From an uncultured SAR116 cluster alpha proteobacterium (GTDB lineage Bacteria; Pseudomonadota; Alphaproteobacteria; Puniceispirillales; Puniceispirillaceae): DNA of 64,000 bases. The stretch is from NCBI GenBank assembly GCA_902583715.1, contig CACHXC010000005.1, forward strand, positions 1 through 64,000, in the 5' to 3' direction. Shown in pieces: positions 9,280-18,557 of this stretch (the stretch's first letter is position 1; each line of letters begins with the position of its first letter). The notes below the pieces were generated by a model. The model made no database searches. It saw nothing but the letters and a program-made list of their open reading frames with translations, and was not told the DNA's origin. Made by a program: the position numbers and the translations under genes.

Positions 9280-10611
9280 CTAAACAAGTAGATTAACCAC
9301 ACTAAGAATTATGCCGCCCACCAGCGCATAAGCAAGTGCTGCCCACAAATTCGGCCCCAACACAAGTTGGCGTGATGGCACCTTGAACAGATTTGCACAA
9401 GTAATCACCGATAGTGACGCCACTGAACTCATTGTGCCAGCGCCCCAGCCAATAAGATGCGCCTGCATCAGCAGGGCGGGATGCGCATCCGCATGGCCGC
9501 CGCTAAAGACCGCTAGCATGGCGGTGCTACTGATCACCGGATGCACCCCCACCACCGATGCCAGCATCATCCCAAGCGGCGTTAGAACAATCGCCACATA
9601 TCCGGGAATAACGCCATCATAAAAACTGGCAATTAGGGCTGAAAAGGCACCAGTGCGGGTGGCAAAATACCCGATCAACATCGCCATGGTGATAATCAAA
9701 ATATCATCTGCAGTGGTAATCATACTGTTTTTGGTTTCGCTCAGAATGGTCGATATGTTGCCTGGATGCCGGAAAAATTGAACCGCAACCAAAAGCGGCA
9801 TCACCACTACAACAGCCGACAGGGCGGTAAAGTCAAAAATTAATGCCGCCGCTAGCACCATCCCCAGAACGATAACCAACCGCATGGTCACCGGCTTCAG
9901 ACAGCCCAACGCGGATGACAGACGGGCAATTGAAAAATCCTTGTTTAAAAGTGGTAACGAAACCAAGGCAAATAGGATGGTTGTGACCGCGCCAATTCCC
10001 AGACCGATCCATGAATTAGCTTTGTCGGTGAAGGTTTGACCAATCGCAAAAGCGACAAAAAATGGTGACCAGGCCGCCGCGGTCACCATGCCACGAAGCG
10101 CCGACTCAGCCGCCAGTCGACGCCGTTCTGCGTTAGCGTCAGGGGGAACCGCCGCAGATAAAATCGCCAATGACCCGGTGTTAATCACACTGCCCAAGAT
10201 ATTCGCCGCAAGGTGAAACCCACTGGCTGACGCCGATGCTGGCAATTGCGCCAATGACTGCTGGGTCCGACGCACTGATGGCATGGTTGATGCGGTCGCC
10301 CGCACCAGCGCCATAGTTGGCAATAACGCAGTGAAAATAAGCACATACCGGCCTGCCGCCCACCATTCGTCAGCCGTTGGCCGGTGATCCAGCAAAAACC
10401 AACCAACCACCACCAACACCAGCAGGATCAAAACCGTGTCGCGGCGCAACCTCGGCAATGTCAAAATCACAAAACCGGCAAACCCAATCACACCAATATC
10501 AACCCATAAGTGTGATGCCGAGCCAAACACAACTTGAATCAGGGTCGCCAGCCACGCGCTGCACAACAATACAAGCCGCGTTGGATTGACCATTGGTCGA
10601 ATTTCAAACAT
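9280..10611 (-). CDS. Polytopic inner-membrane protein, possible ion/organic-anion transporter
   Basis: A 443-aa, very hydrophobic protein with about 11-12 predicted membrane segments. The overall plan recalls the ion-transporter superfamily (a repeat with GSVINTGSLAILSAAVPPDA in the middle and GWGAGTMSSVASLSVITCANLF near the end, each resembling the re-entrant hairpins of that superfamily). I cannot name the family with certainty. Its position 33 nt upstream of a DadA-like dehydrogenase suggests uptake of the substrate of the two FAD enzymes. No clear ribosome binding site was seen, so the start is tentative. Confidence 0.65.
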   Translation of the reverse strand: MFEIRPMVNPTRLVLLCSAWLATLIQVVFGSASHLWVDIGVIGFAGFVILTLPRLRRDTVLILLVLVVVGWFLLDHRPTADEWWAAGRYVLIFTALLPTMALVRATASTMPSVRRTQQSLAQLPASASASGFHLAANILGSVINTGSLAILSAAVPPDANAERRRLAAESALRGMVTAAAWSPFFVAFAIGQTFTDKANSWIGLGIGAVTTILFALVSLPLLNKDFSIARLSSALGCLKPVTMRLVIVLGMVLAAALIFDFTALSAVVVVMPLLVAVQFFRHPGNISTILSETKNSMITTADDILIITMAMLIGYFATRTGAFSALIASFYDGVIPGYVAIVLTPLGMMLASVVGVHPVISSTAMLAVFSGGHADAHPALLMQAHLIGWGAGTMSSVASLSVITCANLFKVPSRQLVLGPNLWAALAYALVGGIILSVVNLLV

Positions 10612-10690
10612 GCACGGGTTACTTCACTTAGACCAGTTTGATAATGTGCGGCATGGATAAAAAAGGTGAACGTCCCTACCGGCAGGTTTA

Positions 10691-12577
10691 TCATGCACCC
10701 AATTGGGTCACTTGCTCAAGCTCTTCTTGATGTAATAGCCACGCCTCTTCAACCGCACTGAGTTGTGCGTCTATGCGGGCAAGTTCGGCACCAAGCGCGG
10801 CAATATTGTGCGCATTGGACGGGTCATAAAACCCGGGTGTGGACATTTTTGTTTCGATGGCTTGTTTTTGCGCACCGAGGGTTTCTAATTCTATTTCACA
10901 GCTTCGTATTTTAGCACGCACCGCGCTGGTATTTTGCCGACGCTGGCGGCCAGTCGATAATTGTTTATCAACTGGCTTTGACGTTGGTTTGTCGGCATTT
11001 AACGTGCCGGCATCGCCCCGTTTTGCCAACAGCCATTTTTTATAATCCGTCATATCACCGTCAAAGGCAGAAACATGACCATGTTCCACTAGCCACAAAC
11101 GGTCGGCAACCATTCCGACCAAATGCGCATCATGACTGACAAGAATGACACAGCCTTCATAGCTATTGAGTGCATGGACCAGCGCTTCGCGGCTTTCAAT
11201 ATCAAGATGGTTTGTAGGCTCATCCAGAATCAAAATATGCGGCGCGTCAATCGCGGCGATAGCCATCAGCAGGCGCGCCTTTTGCCCACCAGAGAGTCGT
11301 TCGACCGGGTTATCAACAATATCAGCACCGATGCCAGCCGCACCAAGACGGGCACGCAATTGGGTTGGCAGTTCTTGAGGCCGTAATCGTTGCATATGTT
11401 GCAACGCAGACTCGCCCGGCATCAACTCATCAAGTTGATGCTGGGCAAAAAAGCCGATACGCAATTTTGCCGCACGCCGCACGGTGCCAGATAATGGCGC
11501 CAATCTGCCGGCTAACAATTTCGATAGGGTCGATTTACCCTCGCCATTTGCGCCAAGCAAGGCAATACGGTCATCGGCGTCGAGGCGCAAATCAAGCTTG
11601 CGTAAAACCGGCGTCCCATTATAGCCGACAGCTACCTGATCCAGAACCAACACCGGCGGTGGCAAGGGTTCGGGTGTTGGAAAATTGAATCCCGCCACAA
11701 TGCGTTCTGATATAGCGGTAATGGGTTGCATTTTTTCAAGCTGTTTGAGACGCGATTGTGCCTGACGTGCTTTCGATGCTTTATATCTGAATCGATCAAC
11801 AAAGGCCTGAATATGCTTGCGTTGGGCGTCTTGCTTTTGCCGCAGGGACTCTTGTTGCTCTAATTTCATACGGCGTTCGGTTTCAAACTGATCATATCGA
11901 CCGGTGTAATAGGTCAAACCACAATCGGTAAGGTGCAAAATGCCGGTGACTGACCGGTTGAGCAAGGTGCGGTCATGCGAGATCACCAGCACCGTATGTT
12001 TATATTTGGCAATGAATGACTCAAGCCAAATCGCGCCTTCCAAATCCAGATAGTTGGTTGGCTCATCAAGGAGCAATAAATCAGGTTGCGCAAACAATAC
12101 AGCCGCTAGCGCCACCCGCATGCGCCAGCCACCAGAAAATTCATCGCATGGCCGTGCCTGTGCCGCCTGATCAAACCCCAATCCCGCCAGAATACTAGCG
12201 GCCCGCGCTTCACCGCTATAGGCATCAATATCTGTCAGCCGTGCATGAATTTGACCTAGACGATCTGCATCCGTCGCGGTATCGGCCTCAGCTAACAGCT
12301 GATGGCGTTCATGGTCAGCGGCCAACACCGTATCCAGCAGGCTGATATCACTGTCTGGTGCCTCTTGGTCAACACCGCCAATACGAAAATCTGCCGGCAC
12401 TTCAATTTGCCCACCATCAACTTCCCACTCTTTTCGGATCAACCGAAATAAGGTGGTTTTTCCAGACCCATTCCGACCAACAATACCCACTTTATGACCG
12501 GTCGGAATCACCGCCGATGCATTGTCAAATAACGGCTTGCAGTCAATGGCAAATGACAAATTGTGAATTTTTAACAT
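10691..12577 (-). CDS. ABC-F family ATPase (Uup/YheS type)
   Basis: A 628-aa soluble protein with two ABC ATPase domains and no membrane segments. Domain 1 has Walker A GRNGSGKTTLF near residue 35, signature FSGGWRMRVALA and Walker B DLLLLDEPTNYLDLE. The linker is charged and helical. Domain 2 has GANGEGKSTLSK, LSGGQKARLLMA and ILILDEPTNHLDIE. A C-terminal coiled-coil-like extension follows (about residues 560-620). ABC-F proteins act on ribosomes, often relieving stalled translation. It is transcribed alone, between the membrane-protein gene and a LysR gene. Confidence 0.93.
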   Translation of the reverse strand: MLKIHNLSFAIDCKPLFDNASAVIPTGHKVGIVGRNGSGKTTLFRLIRKEWEVDGGQIEVPADFRIGGVDQEAPDSDISLLDTVLAADHERHQLLAEADTATDADRLGQIHARLTDIDAYSGEARAASILAGLGFDQAAQARPCDEFSGGWRMRVALAAVLFAQPDLLLLDEPTNYLDLEGAIWLESFIAKYKHTVLVISHDRTLLNRSVTGILHLTDCGLTYYTGRYDQFETERRMKLEQQESLRQKQDAQRKHIQAFVDRFRYKASKARQAQSRLKQLEKMQPITAISERIVAGFNFPTPEPLPPPVLVLDQVAVGYNGTPVLRKLDLRLDADDRIALLGANGEGKSTLSKLLAGRLAPLSGTVRRAAKLRIGFFAQHQLDELMPGESALQHMQRLRPQELPTQLRARLGAAGIGADIVDNPVERLSGGQKARLLMAIAAIDAPHILILDEPTNHLDIESREALVHALNSYEGCVILVSHDAHLVGMVADRLWLVEHGHVSAFDGDMTDYKKWLLAKRGDAGTLNADKPTSKPVDKQLSTGRQRRQNTSAVRAKIRSCEIELETLGAQKQAIETKMSTPGFYDPSNAHNIAALGAELARIDAQLSAVEEAWLLHQEELEQVTQLGA

Positions 12578-12643
12578 GGCGAAATCAGCCTGCCCGTTTG
12601 TGCCTGATTTATTGAGGAGACGTCATGCCGCGCCGCCTGAATG

Positions 12644-13561
12644 CTATTGCGGATTCAATTTGTGCCAATAGGGGTTAGACCCATATAATGACGCCATGAA
12701 ATCAACAAAAGCACGGGTCCGTTTGGGCAGAATTGTGGTTTTTGGATAGACCGCAAAAATATCAAAATTTGTCCATGTGTAATCGGCAAATAATGGCCGT
12801 AACAGACCACGGTTCAGCGCTTCATAATGTAAAAATTGTGGCAAATTAACCATGCCATGTCCGGCGATGGCGAGTTCGCGTAACACATCACCATTATTCG
12901 CCGACATTTTCGGCTTCACTCGTAACACGCCAGTTTTACCGTCTGGATCGGTATAGTGCCAGTCTTGTGGATTCCGGTCATTCGAATAGATTAATGCTGG
13001 CAGATGTTGCAGATCTTCAGGCGATAATAAAGCGGGCAATTGGTCAACCACCAAGGGAGCGGCGGCAGGCAAGAACCGTACATTGGATATTTTGCGGGCG
13101 ATCAGGCTCGAATCTGTCAACGTGCCAATCCGGATGGCCACATCAAACCCTTCGGCAATCAAGTCAACGCGCTTGTCGCTTAGATCCATCTCGATGCGCA
13201 CCTCGGGGTTGGCGTGCATGAACTGGGCAATCGCAGATGACATGTGTGCCAACCCAAATGATAAAGGAGCGCTGACCCGCAAAACCCCGCTTAAAGAGCC
13301 ACCAGCGTTGCTGACTTCCTGTTGCGCGTCCTCAAGATCGCTCAAAATCAGCTTGCACCGCTCAAAAAACACTTGTCCAGTTTCATTGAGATAAAGCCGG
13401 CGTGTAGAACGTTGAATAAGCGCCGTACCGAGGCGTAGTTCAAGATCGCGTAATCGGCGGCTCACCGCTGAAACGGCGATACCTAACCGATCTGCCGCTT
13501 GGGTTAAGCTGCCAGTTTCTACAATAGTAACAAAGGCACGCAATTCTTCAATCTGGCTCAT
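12644..13561 (-). CDS. LysR-family transcriptional regulator
   Basis: About 305 aa. The N-terminal helix-turn-helix begins MSQIEELRAFVTIVETGSLTQAADRLG, followed by the LysR substrate-binding domain with LRVSAPLSFGLAHMSSAIAQF. This subtype (single-residue linker to LRVSAPL) is common among regulators next to quinone or azo reductases. The open frame extends 20 codons upstream to 13621, but neither start has a strong ribosome binding site; the ATG at 13561 matches the usual family N-terminus. It is divergent from the flavodoxin-fold reductase gene, its likely target. Confidence 0.9.
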   Translation of the reverse strand: MSQIEELRAFVTIVETGSLTQAADRLGIAVSAVSRRLRDLELRLGTALIQRSTRRLYLNETGQVFFERCKLILSDLEDAQQEVSNAGGSLSGVLRVSAPLSFGLAHMSSAIAQFMHANPEVRIEMDLSDKRVDLIAEGFDVAIRIGTLTDSSLIARKISNVRFLPAAAPLVVDQLPALLSPEDLQHLPALIYSNDRNPQDWHYTDPDGKTGVLRVKPKMSANNGDVLRELAIAGHGMVNLPQFLHYEALNRGLLRPLFADYTWTNFDIFAVYPKTTILPKRTRAFVDFMASLYGSNPYWHKLNPQ

Positions 13562-13656
13562 CGCTCGATAGACTACGCTATTTTTCTGTAAATTAGAATT
13601 ATATTTTGTATTTTCACCCATTTATTTCTATCCAGGTTAACAATAATGCTTATATT

Positions 13657-13685
13657 GCCATGGGGGTCCTCCCCCCTCCCATGGC
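13657..13685. promoter_or_regulatory. Inverted repeat in the lysR-reductase divergent region
   Basis: GCCATGGG and CCCATGGC form a perfect 8-bp inverted repeat with a 13-nt C-rich spacer. It lies just upstream of the reductase gene in the divergent intergenic region. It may be an operator or a leader hairpin; no U-run follows, so an intrinsic terminator is unlikely. Confidence 0.4.
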
Positions 13686-13697
13686 GTTTCTTATTTA

Positions 13698-14360
13698 ATG
13701 CAACAGATCGGTAGCCAGCTAATGACAGCAATAACACCGAAAATATTGCGTATCGACGGCAGTACCCGGCACAGCGAGTCGGTCAGCCGTGCGTTGGCTG
13801 ATCTTGCCGTTGCAACGTTGCAAGACCAATTTGGTGTGGCGAATGTTACCCAGCGCGATACACGCAGCGGCATTGGCAATATTTCAAGCGCTTGGCGTAA
13901 CGCCAGCTTGAAACCGAATGAGTCAAGATCGCCTGAAGATCGCGCTGTCCTTGCCCAGTCTGAAGCGCTGATGAACGAAGCGGACGCCGCTGATCTGTTG
14001 TTAATCGCCGTGCCCATCTATAATTTCAGCATTCCAGCAGCTTTAAAATCATGGATTGATCTGATTTGCCGTGACAATGTTGATGGTGCGCGCGCCCATG
14101 ATCTGACTGGCCGATCGATAAACAAGCAAGCGCTGATCATTCTGACGTCAAACTACACATTAGCAAATGCGGATGATGACTTCGCCACGCCCTATCTCAA
14201 ATTTATCATGAAATTTATCGGAATAGACTCGGTGACATTCATCGACGCGACCGGCCTTGCGAATGATCAGTCGGGCATCTTAGCCCTCGCCCAAGAGGCG
14301 GTTAAAGCCCATTGCATGGACATTGCCAACACCTGGAACAAGCAAACCGCCGCTGAATGA
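13698..14360 (+). CDS. FMN-dependent NAD(P)H azoreductase/quinone reductase-like protein
   Basis: A 220-aa flavodoxin-fold protein. LRIDGSTRHSESVSRALADL near the N-terminus is the phosphate-binding loop of the AzoR group, and IAVPIYNFSIPAALKSWIDL is the FMN-binding strand and helix typical of FMN-dependent NADH-azoreductases. It should catalyse two-electron reduction of quinones or azo compounds in the cytosol. The ATG at 13698 is used; a second ATG at 13722 also fits. It is divergent from the LysR gene, which is probably its regulator. Confidence 0.85.
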   Translation: MQQIGSQLMTAITPKILRIDGSTRHSESVSRALADLAVATLQDQFGVANVTQRDTRSGIGNISSAWRNASLKPNESRSPEDRAVLAQSEALMNEADAADLLLIAVPIYNFSIPAALKSWIDLICRDNVDGARAHDLTGRSINKQALIILTSNYTLANADDDFATPYLKFIMKFIGIDSVTFIDATGLANDQSGILALAQEAVKAHCMDIANTWNKQTAAE

Positions 14361-14426
14361 GTGCCCCGACGGCTCGGACAGTAGTGTAAAGGCCGCTACG
14401 CTACATCGGGATGTTGGAGCGATGCC

Positions 14427-15113
14427 ATGGCAGAAATAAAAATAGAGCCATGCTGGAAATCCCGTCTTAAGGGAGAATTCGCAGCTGATTATATGCAGAA
14501 TCTTGGTCAATATCTGCGCGCTGAAAAAGCGGCTGGCAAAAAAATTTACCCGCCGGGGAATGAGATTTTTCATGCCTTCGCGCTGACACCGTTTGATCAC
14601 GTGAAAGTGGTGATTTTAGGTCAGGACCCTTACCACGGCGCGGGTCAGGCACATGGCCTCAGCTTTTCAGTGCGCCCGGGCACAGCCAAGCCGCCATCAC
14701 TGCAGAATATTTTTAGAGAATTGCAGTCCGACCTTGGCATTCAGCCACCGCCACATGGCAATCTTGAAAATTGGGCAAAAGCCGGCGTTTTATTGTTAAA
14801 CAGCTGTCTGACTGTCGCTGATGGACAGGCCGCGGCACATGCTGGCAAGGGGTGGGAGACATTTACCGATGCGGTGATTGATCAACTCAATCAAAATAAG
14901 CGCCATCTTGTGTTCATCTTGTGGGGCCGCAAAGCCCAGGAAAAAGGCGCCAAAATTGACCGGGATCGACATCTTGTATTAACTAGCGCGCACCCCTCGC
15001 CACTGGCCGCGCATAATGGATTTTTTGGCAGTGCGCCATTCTCCAAGACCAACACCTATCTATGCCAGCATGGCATTACGCCAATCAATTGGGACGTCAC
15101 CGCCGATCAGTGA
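14427..15113 (+). CDS. ung: Uracil-DNA glycosylase
   Basis: Family 1 uracil-DNA glycosylase, 228 aa, which removes uracil from DNA in base-excision repair. The water-activating motif GQDPYHGAGQAHGLSFSV lies at about residues 65-82, including the catalytic Asp. The DNA-intercalation motif HPSPLAAHNGFFGS is near residue 190. LLNSCLTVADGQAAAH provides the uracil-binding Asn region. GGAG lies 8-9 nt before the ATG. Transcribed alone, 66 nt after the reductase gene. Confidence 0.97.
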   Translation: MAEIKIEPCWKSRLKGEFAADYMQNLGQYLRAEKAAGKKIYPPGNEIFHAFALTPFDHVKVVILGQDPYHGAGQAHGLSFSVRPGTAKPPSLQNIFRELQSDLGIQPPPHGNLENWAKAGVLLLNSCLTVADGQAAAHAGKGWETFTDAVIDQLNQNKRHLVFILWGRKAQEKGAKIDRDRHLVLTSAHPSPLAAHNGFFGSAPFSKTNTYLCQHGITPINWDVTADQ

Positions 15114-15186
15114 CAGAGGCAAAATAATCAAAACCAAATCTAATTTTTATCTGTAAAATGGGAGTCGACCTGCATCTAAATGATGC

Positions 15187-16107
15187 ATGATCAACCGTCC
15201 CTTAGTAAACGAGCCAGCATCAATGCAAGACAATCCGCGACGCGGCATTCTGTTAATGATTGCAACAACCATTATTTTTGCCGCTCAAGATGGCATATCC
15301 CGCTATCTGGCAGGTTCTTATGACATCATTACCATTGTGGCCATTCGCTATTGGTTTTTTGCCTTATTTGTTTGTGCATTCAGCGCCCGCAAGTCAGGCG
15401 GGTTCAAGTGCGCCGCCACCACCAGCCAACCATGGTTGCAGGTTGGCCGGGGTGTTCTTTTGGTCACGCAAATATGTGTGGCCGTTCTTGGCTTTAGCCA
15501 AGTGGGATTGGTACAATTTCATGCTATTTTTGCCAGCTACCCGTTGATGGTGATGGCATTATCAGTGCCGTTTTTGGGCGAAACAGTCGGCTGGCGTCGA
15601 TGGCTGGCGGTTGGCTGTGGATTTGTCGGTGTCTTGATGATTTTGCAACCCGGCTCGGCGGCTTTTGGCAGCAACGCGATTATTCCATTATGCGCCGCGG
15701 TCTTGATGGCAACCTATGGTGTGTTAACCCGCTTTGCCGCGCGGCGCGACAACGCTATGAAAAGTTTCTTTTGGACCGGTGTCGCCGGCGCTATTGCTAT
15801 CACCTGCATTGCGCCGTTTTTCTGGCATCCGCCACAAGGCGCAGATTGGTGGTGGATGGCACTGCTATGCATCACTGGGGCAAGTGGGCATTATTGTCTG
15901 ATCAGCGCGCTTGACACAACACATGTGTCAACCATTCAGCCCTTTGCCTATCTTCAACTGGTATTTGCCTCGGCCATTGGCATTGTCATTTTTAGCGACC
16001 AGTTGGACCGTGCGCTGGTCATTGGCAGTGTGATGATTGTTGGGTCCGGGCTATTCGCGCTGAGTCGCGAGCGCCGCGCCCACTTATCATCACCAGCAAA
16101 TCGCTAA
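15187..16107 (+). CDS. EamA/DMT-family transporter
   Basis: Inner-membrane protein of 306 aa with about ten membrane segments in two EamA repeats. Characteristic pieces include VGLVQFHAIFASYPLMVMAL with FLGETVGWRRWLAVGCGFVG at the end of repeat 1, and DTTHVSTIQPFAYLQLVFA in repeat 2. The ATG at 15187 is used; an ATG at 15223 just before the first membrane helix is equally plausible. The substrate is unknown. Its stop overlaps the stop of the convergent gene by 4 nt. Confidence 0.85.
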   Translation: MINRPLVNEPASMQDNPRRGILLMIATTIIFAAQDGISRYLAGSYDIITIVAIRYWFFALFVCAFSARKSGGFKCAATTSQPWLQVGRGVLLVTQICVAVLGFSQVGLVQFHAIFASYPLMVMALSVPFLGETVGWRRWLAVGCGFVGVLMILQPGSAAFGSNAIIPLCAAVLMATYGVLTRFAARRDNAMKSFFWTGVAGAIAITCIAPFFWHPPQGADWWWMALLCITGASGHYCLISALDTTHVSTIQPFAYLQLVFASAIGIVIFSDQLDRALVIGSVMIVGSGLFALSRERRAHLSSPANR

Positions 16108-16571
16108 CTGCCCTGCCCGGCCAGCCGCGGGGCAGACACCGCCACAGTCATCCAGCAATCCTTGAACCGTCCTTCGGTCACTTTTTCGACAATCCATGCA
16201 AATTGCATCACCTTGCCATTACCAGCTTCCATAAACACATCGAATTGTTGCCATCCATCACCTGAATTTGCCGGCACAATGTGATGCGATGCGTGATTGA
16301 GCATCATGTCATAACCCGGGCCTTTCAGCATGCTGGCAAAGCGCGGCAATGGGCCGGTCATGGCCCGGTTACGTGGATGCGCAAATGCCCATGTTTGGCG
16401 AATACCAGCATCGGTCTTGGGACTGTCATTATATTGCAGGCCGTTCAACTGGATGGCAATGACTTCCGCTGGCGCAATATCTGGATTTGGATAGACGAGT
16501 TCACCTGTACGGGCGGTGGTGCTGAAACATAGCAAACTAATTAAAACGGTGAAAATAGCGCGGTAGAGCAT
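16104..16571 (-). CDS. Exported protein resembling the DUF4864 family
   Basis: A 155-aa protein with a clear signal peptide (MLYRAIFTVLISLLCFSTTA), so probably periplasmic. The remainder contains AEVIAIQLNGLQYNDS, TWAFAHPRNRAMTGPLPRFA and a C-terminal DCWMTVAV. This arrangement resembles DUF4864 proteins, but the match is by eye only. No function is known. It is divergent from the SDR gene and sits at the edge of the photolyase block. Confidence 0.6.
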   Translation of the reverse strand: MLYRAIFTVLISLLCFSTTARTGELVYPNPDIAPAEVIAIQLNGLQYNDSPKTDAGIRQTWAFAHPRNRAMTGPLPRFASMLKGPGYDMMLNHASHHIVPANSGDGWQQFDVFMEAGNGKVMQFAWIVEKVTEGRFKDCWMTVAVSAPRLAGQGS

Positions 16572-16680
16572 AACAAAACCCCTATTTAATTCGCCCCCAA
16601 AAACAACTTATGCCATAATGATGACATGGGGGCTTTCGTGGCATTTTCAATACCAAGATAGCCACAAAAGGGAGACCGAC

Positions 16681-17415
16681 ATGCATATTGTCATTCAAGG
16701 GGCAGGTCGCGGCATTGGCTATGCAATGGCCAAACAGGCAATGGCCGCCGGTGCCACACAGCTGATCCTGACCGCAAGGCATCCAGCCCGCACAGATGGT
16801 TTTCGCAGGTTGCCCCCATCCGACATGGTGCATTGGGTCGAGATGGATTTTCTGGACCCCGCCAGCATCCAAGCGGCGGCGGCCCAAATCATCGACAGAA
16901 TGCCAATCATTGACCGATTGGTGATGGTTGCCGGCGTGTTGCAAGATGACGTAACACAACCTGAAAAAAGGCTGTCTGATCTTGACCCTAACGCCCTGCA
17001 TCACAGCTATCAGGTCAATGCGATTGGCCCCATGTTGCTGGTAAAATCATTATGGCCAGCGCTCCGCCAACCGCATCCTCTGGTGGTTGCCAGCCTATCA
17101 GCACGCGTTGGCTCAATTGCTGATAACCGGCTTGGTGGCTGGTATGGATATCGGGCCAGCAAGGCCGCACTAAACCAGCTGTCGCATACCGCGGCGATTG
17201 AACTGGCACGTTATAACCCAGACAGTTGCATGGTGACGTTGCACCCCGGCACCGTCGACACCGACTTGTCACGGCCATTTCAAAAAATGGCAACAAGCAC
17301 ATCTATATTCACCGCCGATCAGAGTGCCGCACAATTATGGCAGGTCATGGGCCAATTACGCCCGGCGCAATCTGGCGGCTTTTTTGCCTATGATGGCAGT
17401 GCCATTCCGTTTTAG
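16681..17415 (+). CDS. Short-chain dehydrogenase/reductase, C-factor (CsgA)-like
   Basis: A 244-aa SDR. The NAD(P)-binding motif GAGRGIGYA is at residues 7-15. The catalytic Ser is in SLSARVGSIADN, and YGYRASKAALNQL supplies Tyr and Lys. HPGTVDTDLSRPFQ and a short C-terminus match the CsgA/C-factor subgroup that often accompanies photolyase and photo-oxidative stress genes. GGGAG lies about 7 nt upstream of the ATG at 16681; the longer frame from 16618 is rejected. It converges on the yciB-like gene with a 4-nt stop overlap. The substrate is unknown. Confidence 0.88.
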   Translation: MHIVIQGAGRGIGYAMAKQAMAAGATQLILTARHPARTDGFRRLPPSDMVHWVEMDFLDPASIQAAAAQIIDRMPIIDRLVMVAGVLQDDVTQPEKRLSDLDPNALHHSYQVNAIGPMLLVKSLWPALRQPHPLVVASLSARVGSIADNRLGGWYGYRASKAALNQLSHTAAIELARYNPDSCMVTLHPGTVDTDLSRPFQKMATSTSIFTADQSAAQLWQVMGQLRPAQSGGFFAYDGSAIPF

Positions 17416-17981
17416 CTTTGCTGGACATTGTCAGGCTGGATACGCCCACGCAATGTTAAAGGTAATTGTGCCAACATAAATAAAACACTGGCTGGCGCGG
17501 CGATGAAGGTTTTATAGACAACCCAATCTGCGTCACTGGCATGGCGCCACACCAATTCATTCGCAATGGCGAGGCACAAAAAAAACCACCCCCATCGGCG
17601 GCTCAGCCGGTACCATGTGTCATCGGTTAGAAAAAATTGTTTGGCAAAAAACACCTGCATCATGGCGCGTTTCATCAGCAAACCACCAAGCAATACAGCA
17701 GCAAATAAACCATTGAAAATGGTTGGTTGGATCTTGATAAAAATGGCCGCATCGAACAACACGGCCGCCGCAGTGAATCCGGCTGACAGCACCAGCGAGA
17801 ACAGCGGAAACGGGGCAACAAAGCTAGCACGCCACCAAGTCAGCCCCAAAACAATGCCAGCCAGCCCCACCGAGATCACCGCCGCGATAAACAGCCCGTA
17901 ATAATGAAAGCCGACAAAAAAGCCGGCTAATGGCATAATTTCAAAGAAAAACGCACCAAGCCGCATAATCACTCTGCCCAT
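17412..17981 (-). CDS. yciB: YciB/IspZ-like inner-membrane protein
   Basis: A 189-aa integral membrane protein with five or six segments. FFEIMPLAGFFVGFHYYGLF at the start, KIQPTIFNGLFAAVLLGGLL in the middle and LSRRWGWFFLCLAIANELVW are hallmarks of the septation protein A (IspZ/YciB) family, which affects envelope integrity and division. It starts within the end of the chalcone-isomerase-like gene (13-nt overlap); an ATG five codons in would remove the overlap. Last gene of the photolyase-group transcript. Confidence 0.85.
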   Translation of the reverse strand: MGRVIMRLGAFFFEIMPLAGFFVGFHYYGLFIAAVISVGLAGIVLGLTWWRASFVAPFPLFSLVLSAGFTAAAVLFDAAIFIKIQPTIFNGLFAAVLLGGLLMKRAMMQVFFAKQFFLTDDTWYRLSRRWGWFFLCLAIANELVWRHASDADWVVYKTFIAAPASVLFMLAQLPLTLRGRIQPDNVQQS

Positions 17982-18511
17982 ATACCACGAAGCCGGCGGC
18001 TAAGATCAGGTTTCAGCGCATTATCAGACAACCAGATTGCAAAAAAGGCTTTGGTAAATGCTGGGTCATTTGTCTGCCCGCGTTTTATCTGGTTATGATA
18101 GAACGCCATCCCCCCATCTGCCAGCGCGACCATGACCGCCTCGTCACCATTTTGCATATCAGGAAAATTCTGCTCCATCCAGCCAGCCCATTCTGCCAAT
18201 CTGGCCGCGTCATTGACCCCTTGGCGGCGCATCTCATCAAGGCTGGTCTCGATGATTGTCTGGCCGGAAACATCGCGCAAATAAGACAATTTAAGTGCAT
18301 AGGGCGACGTCCCATCATAACGGCCATCCGGGGCAAAAAGCGCGGCATGATAAACATCAAAGAAAAACATGCGAAAACGTACCTCTCCCACAAGATGCGG
18401 CGATGTCTCAACCCACCCCGGCAGTTGGGCATAGGCTTTATGCGAACTGCCAGTCACCATCAGCATCATGCTGATGAAACAACCGCCAACCATCCAAACT
18501 GCGCGGTGCAT
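17969..18511 (-). CDS. Chalcone isomerase-like exported protein
   Basis: A 180-aa protein with an N-terminal signal peptide ending near AYAQ, followed by a domain of the bacterial chalcone-isomerase-like family. Typical pieces are LVGEVRFRMFFFDVYHAALF, ALKLSYLRDVSGQTIIETSL, the NFPDMQNGDEA segment and the C-terminal AFFAIWLSDN. Bacterial members are usually not true chalcone isomerases and may bind fatty acids. GGGAGG lies 3-4 nt before the ATG. It lies between the DUF3833 and yciB-like genes on the same strand, in a group with two photolyases. Confidence 0.82.
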   Translation of the reverse strand: MHRAVWMVGGCFISMMLMVTGSSHKAYAQLPGWVETSPHLVGEVRFRMFFFDVYHAALFAPDGRYDGTSPYALKLSYLRDVSGQTIIETSLDEMRRQGVNDAARLAEWAGWMEQNFPDMQNGDEAVMVALADGGMAFYHNQIKRGQTNDPAFTKAFFAIWLSDNALKPDLSRRLRGIWAE

Positions 18512-18557
18512 GTGCCTCCCTTTTTTTTCAAAAAACTATCCGGGGTGACGAATCCTA

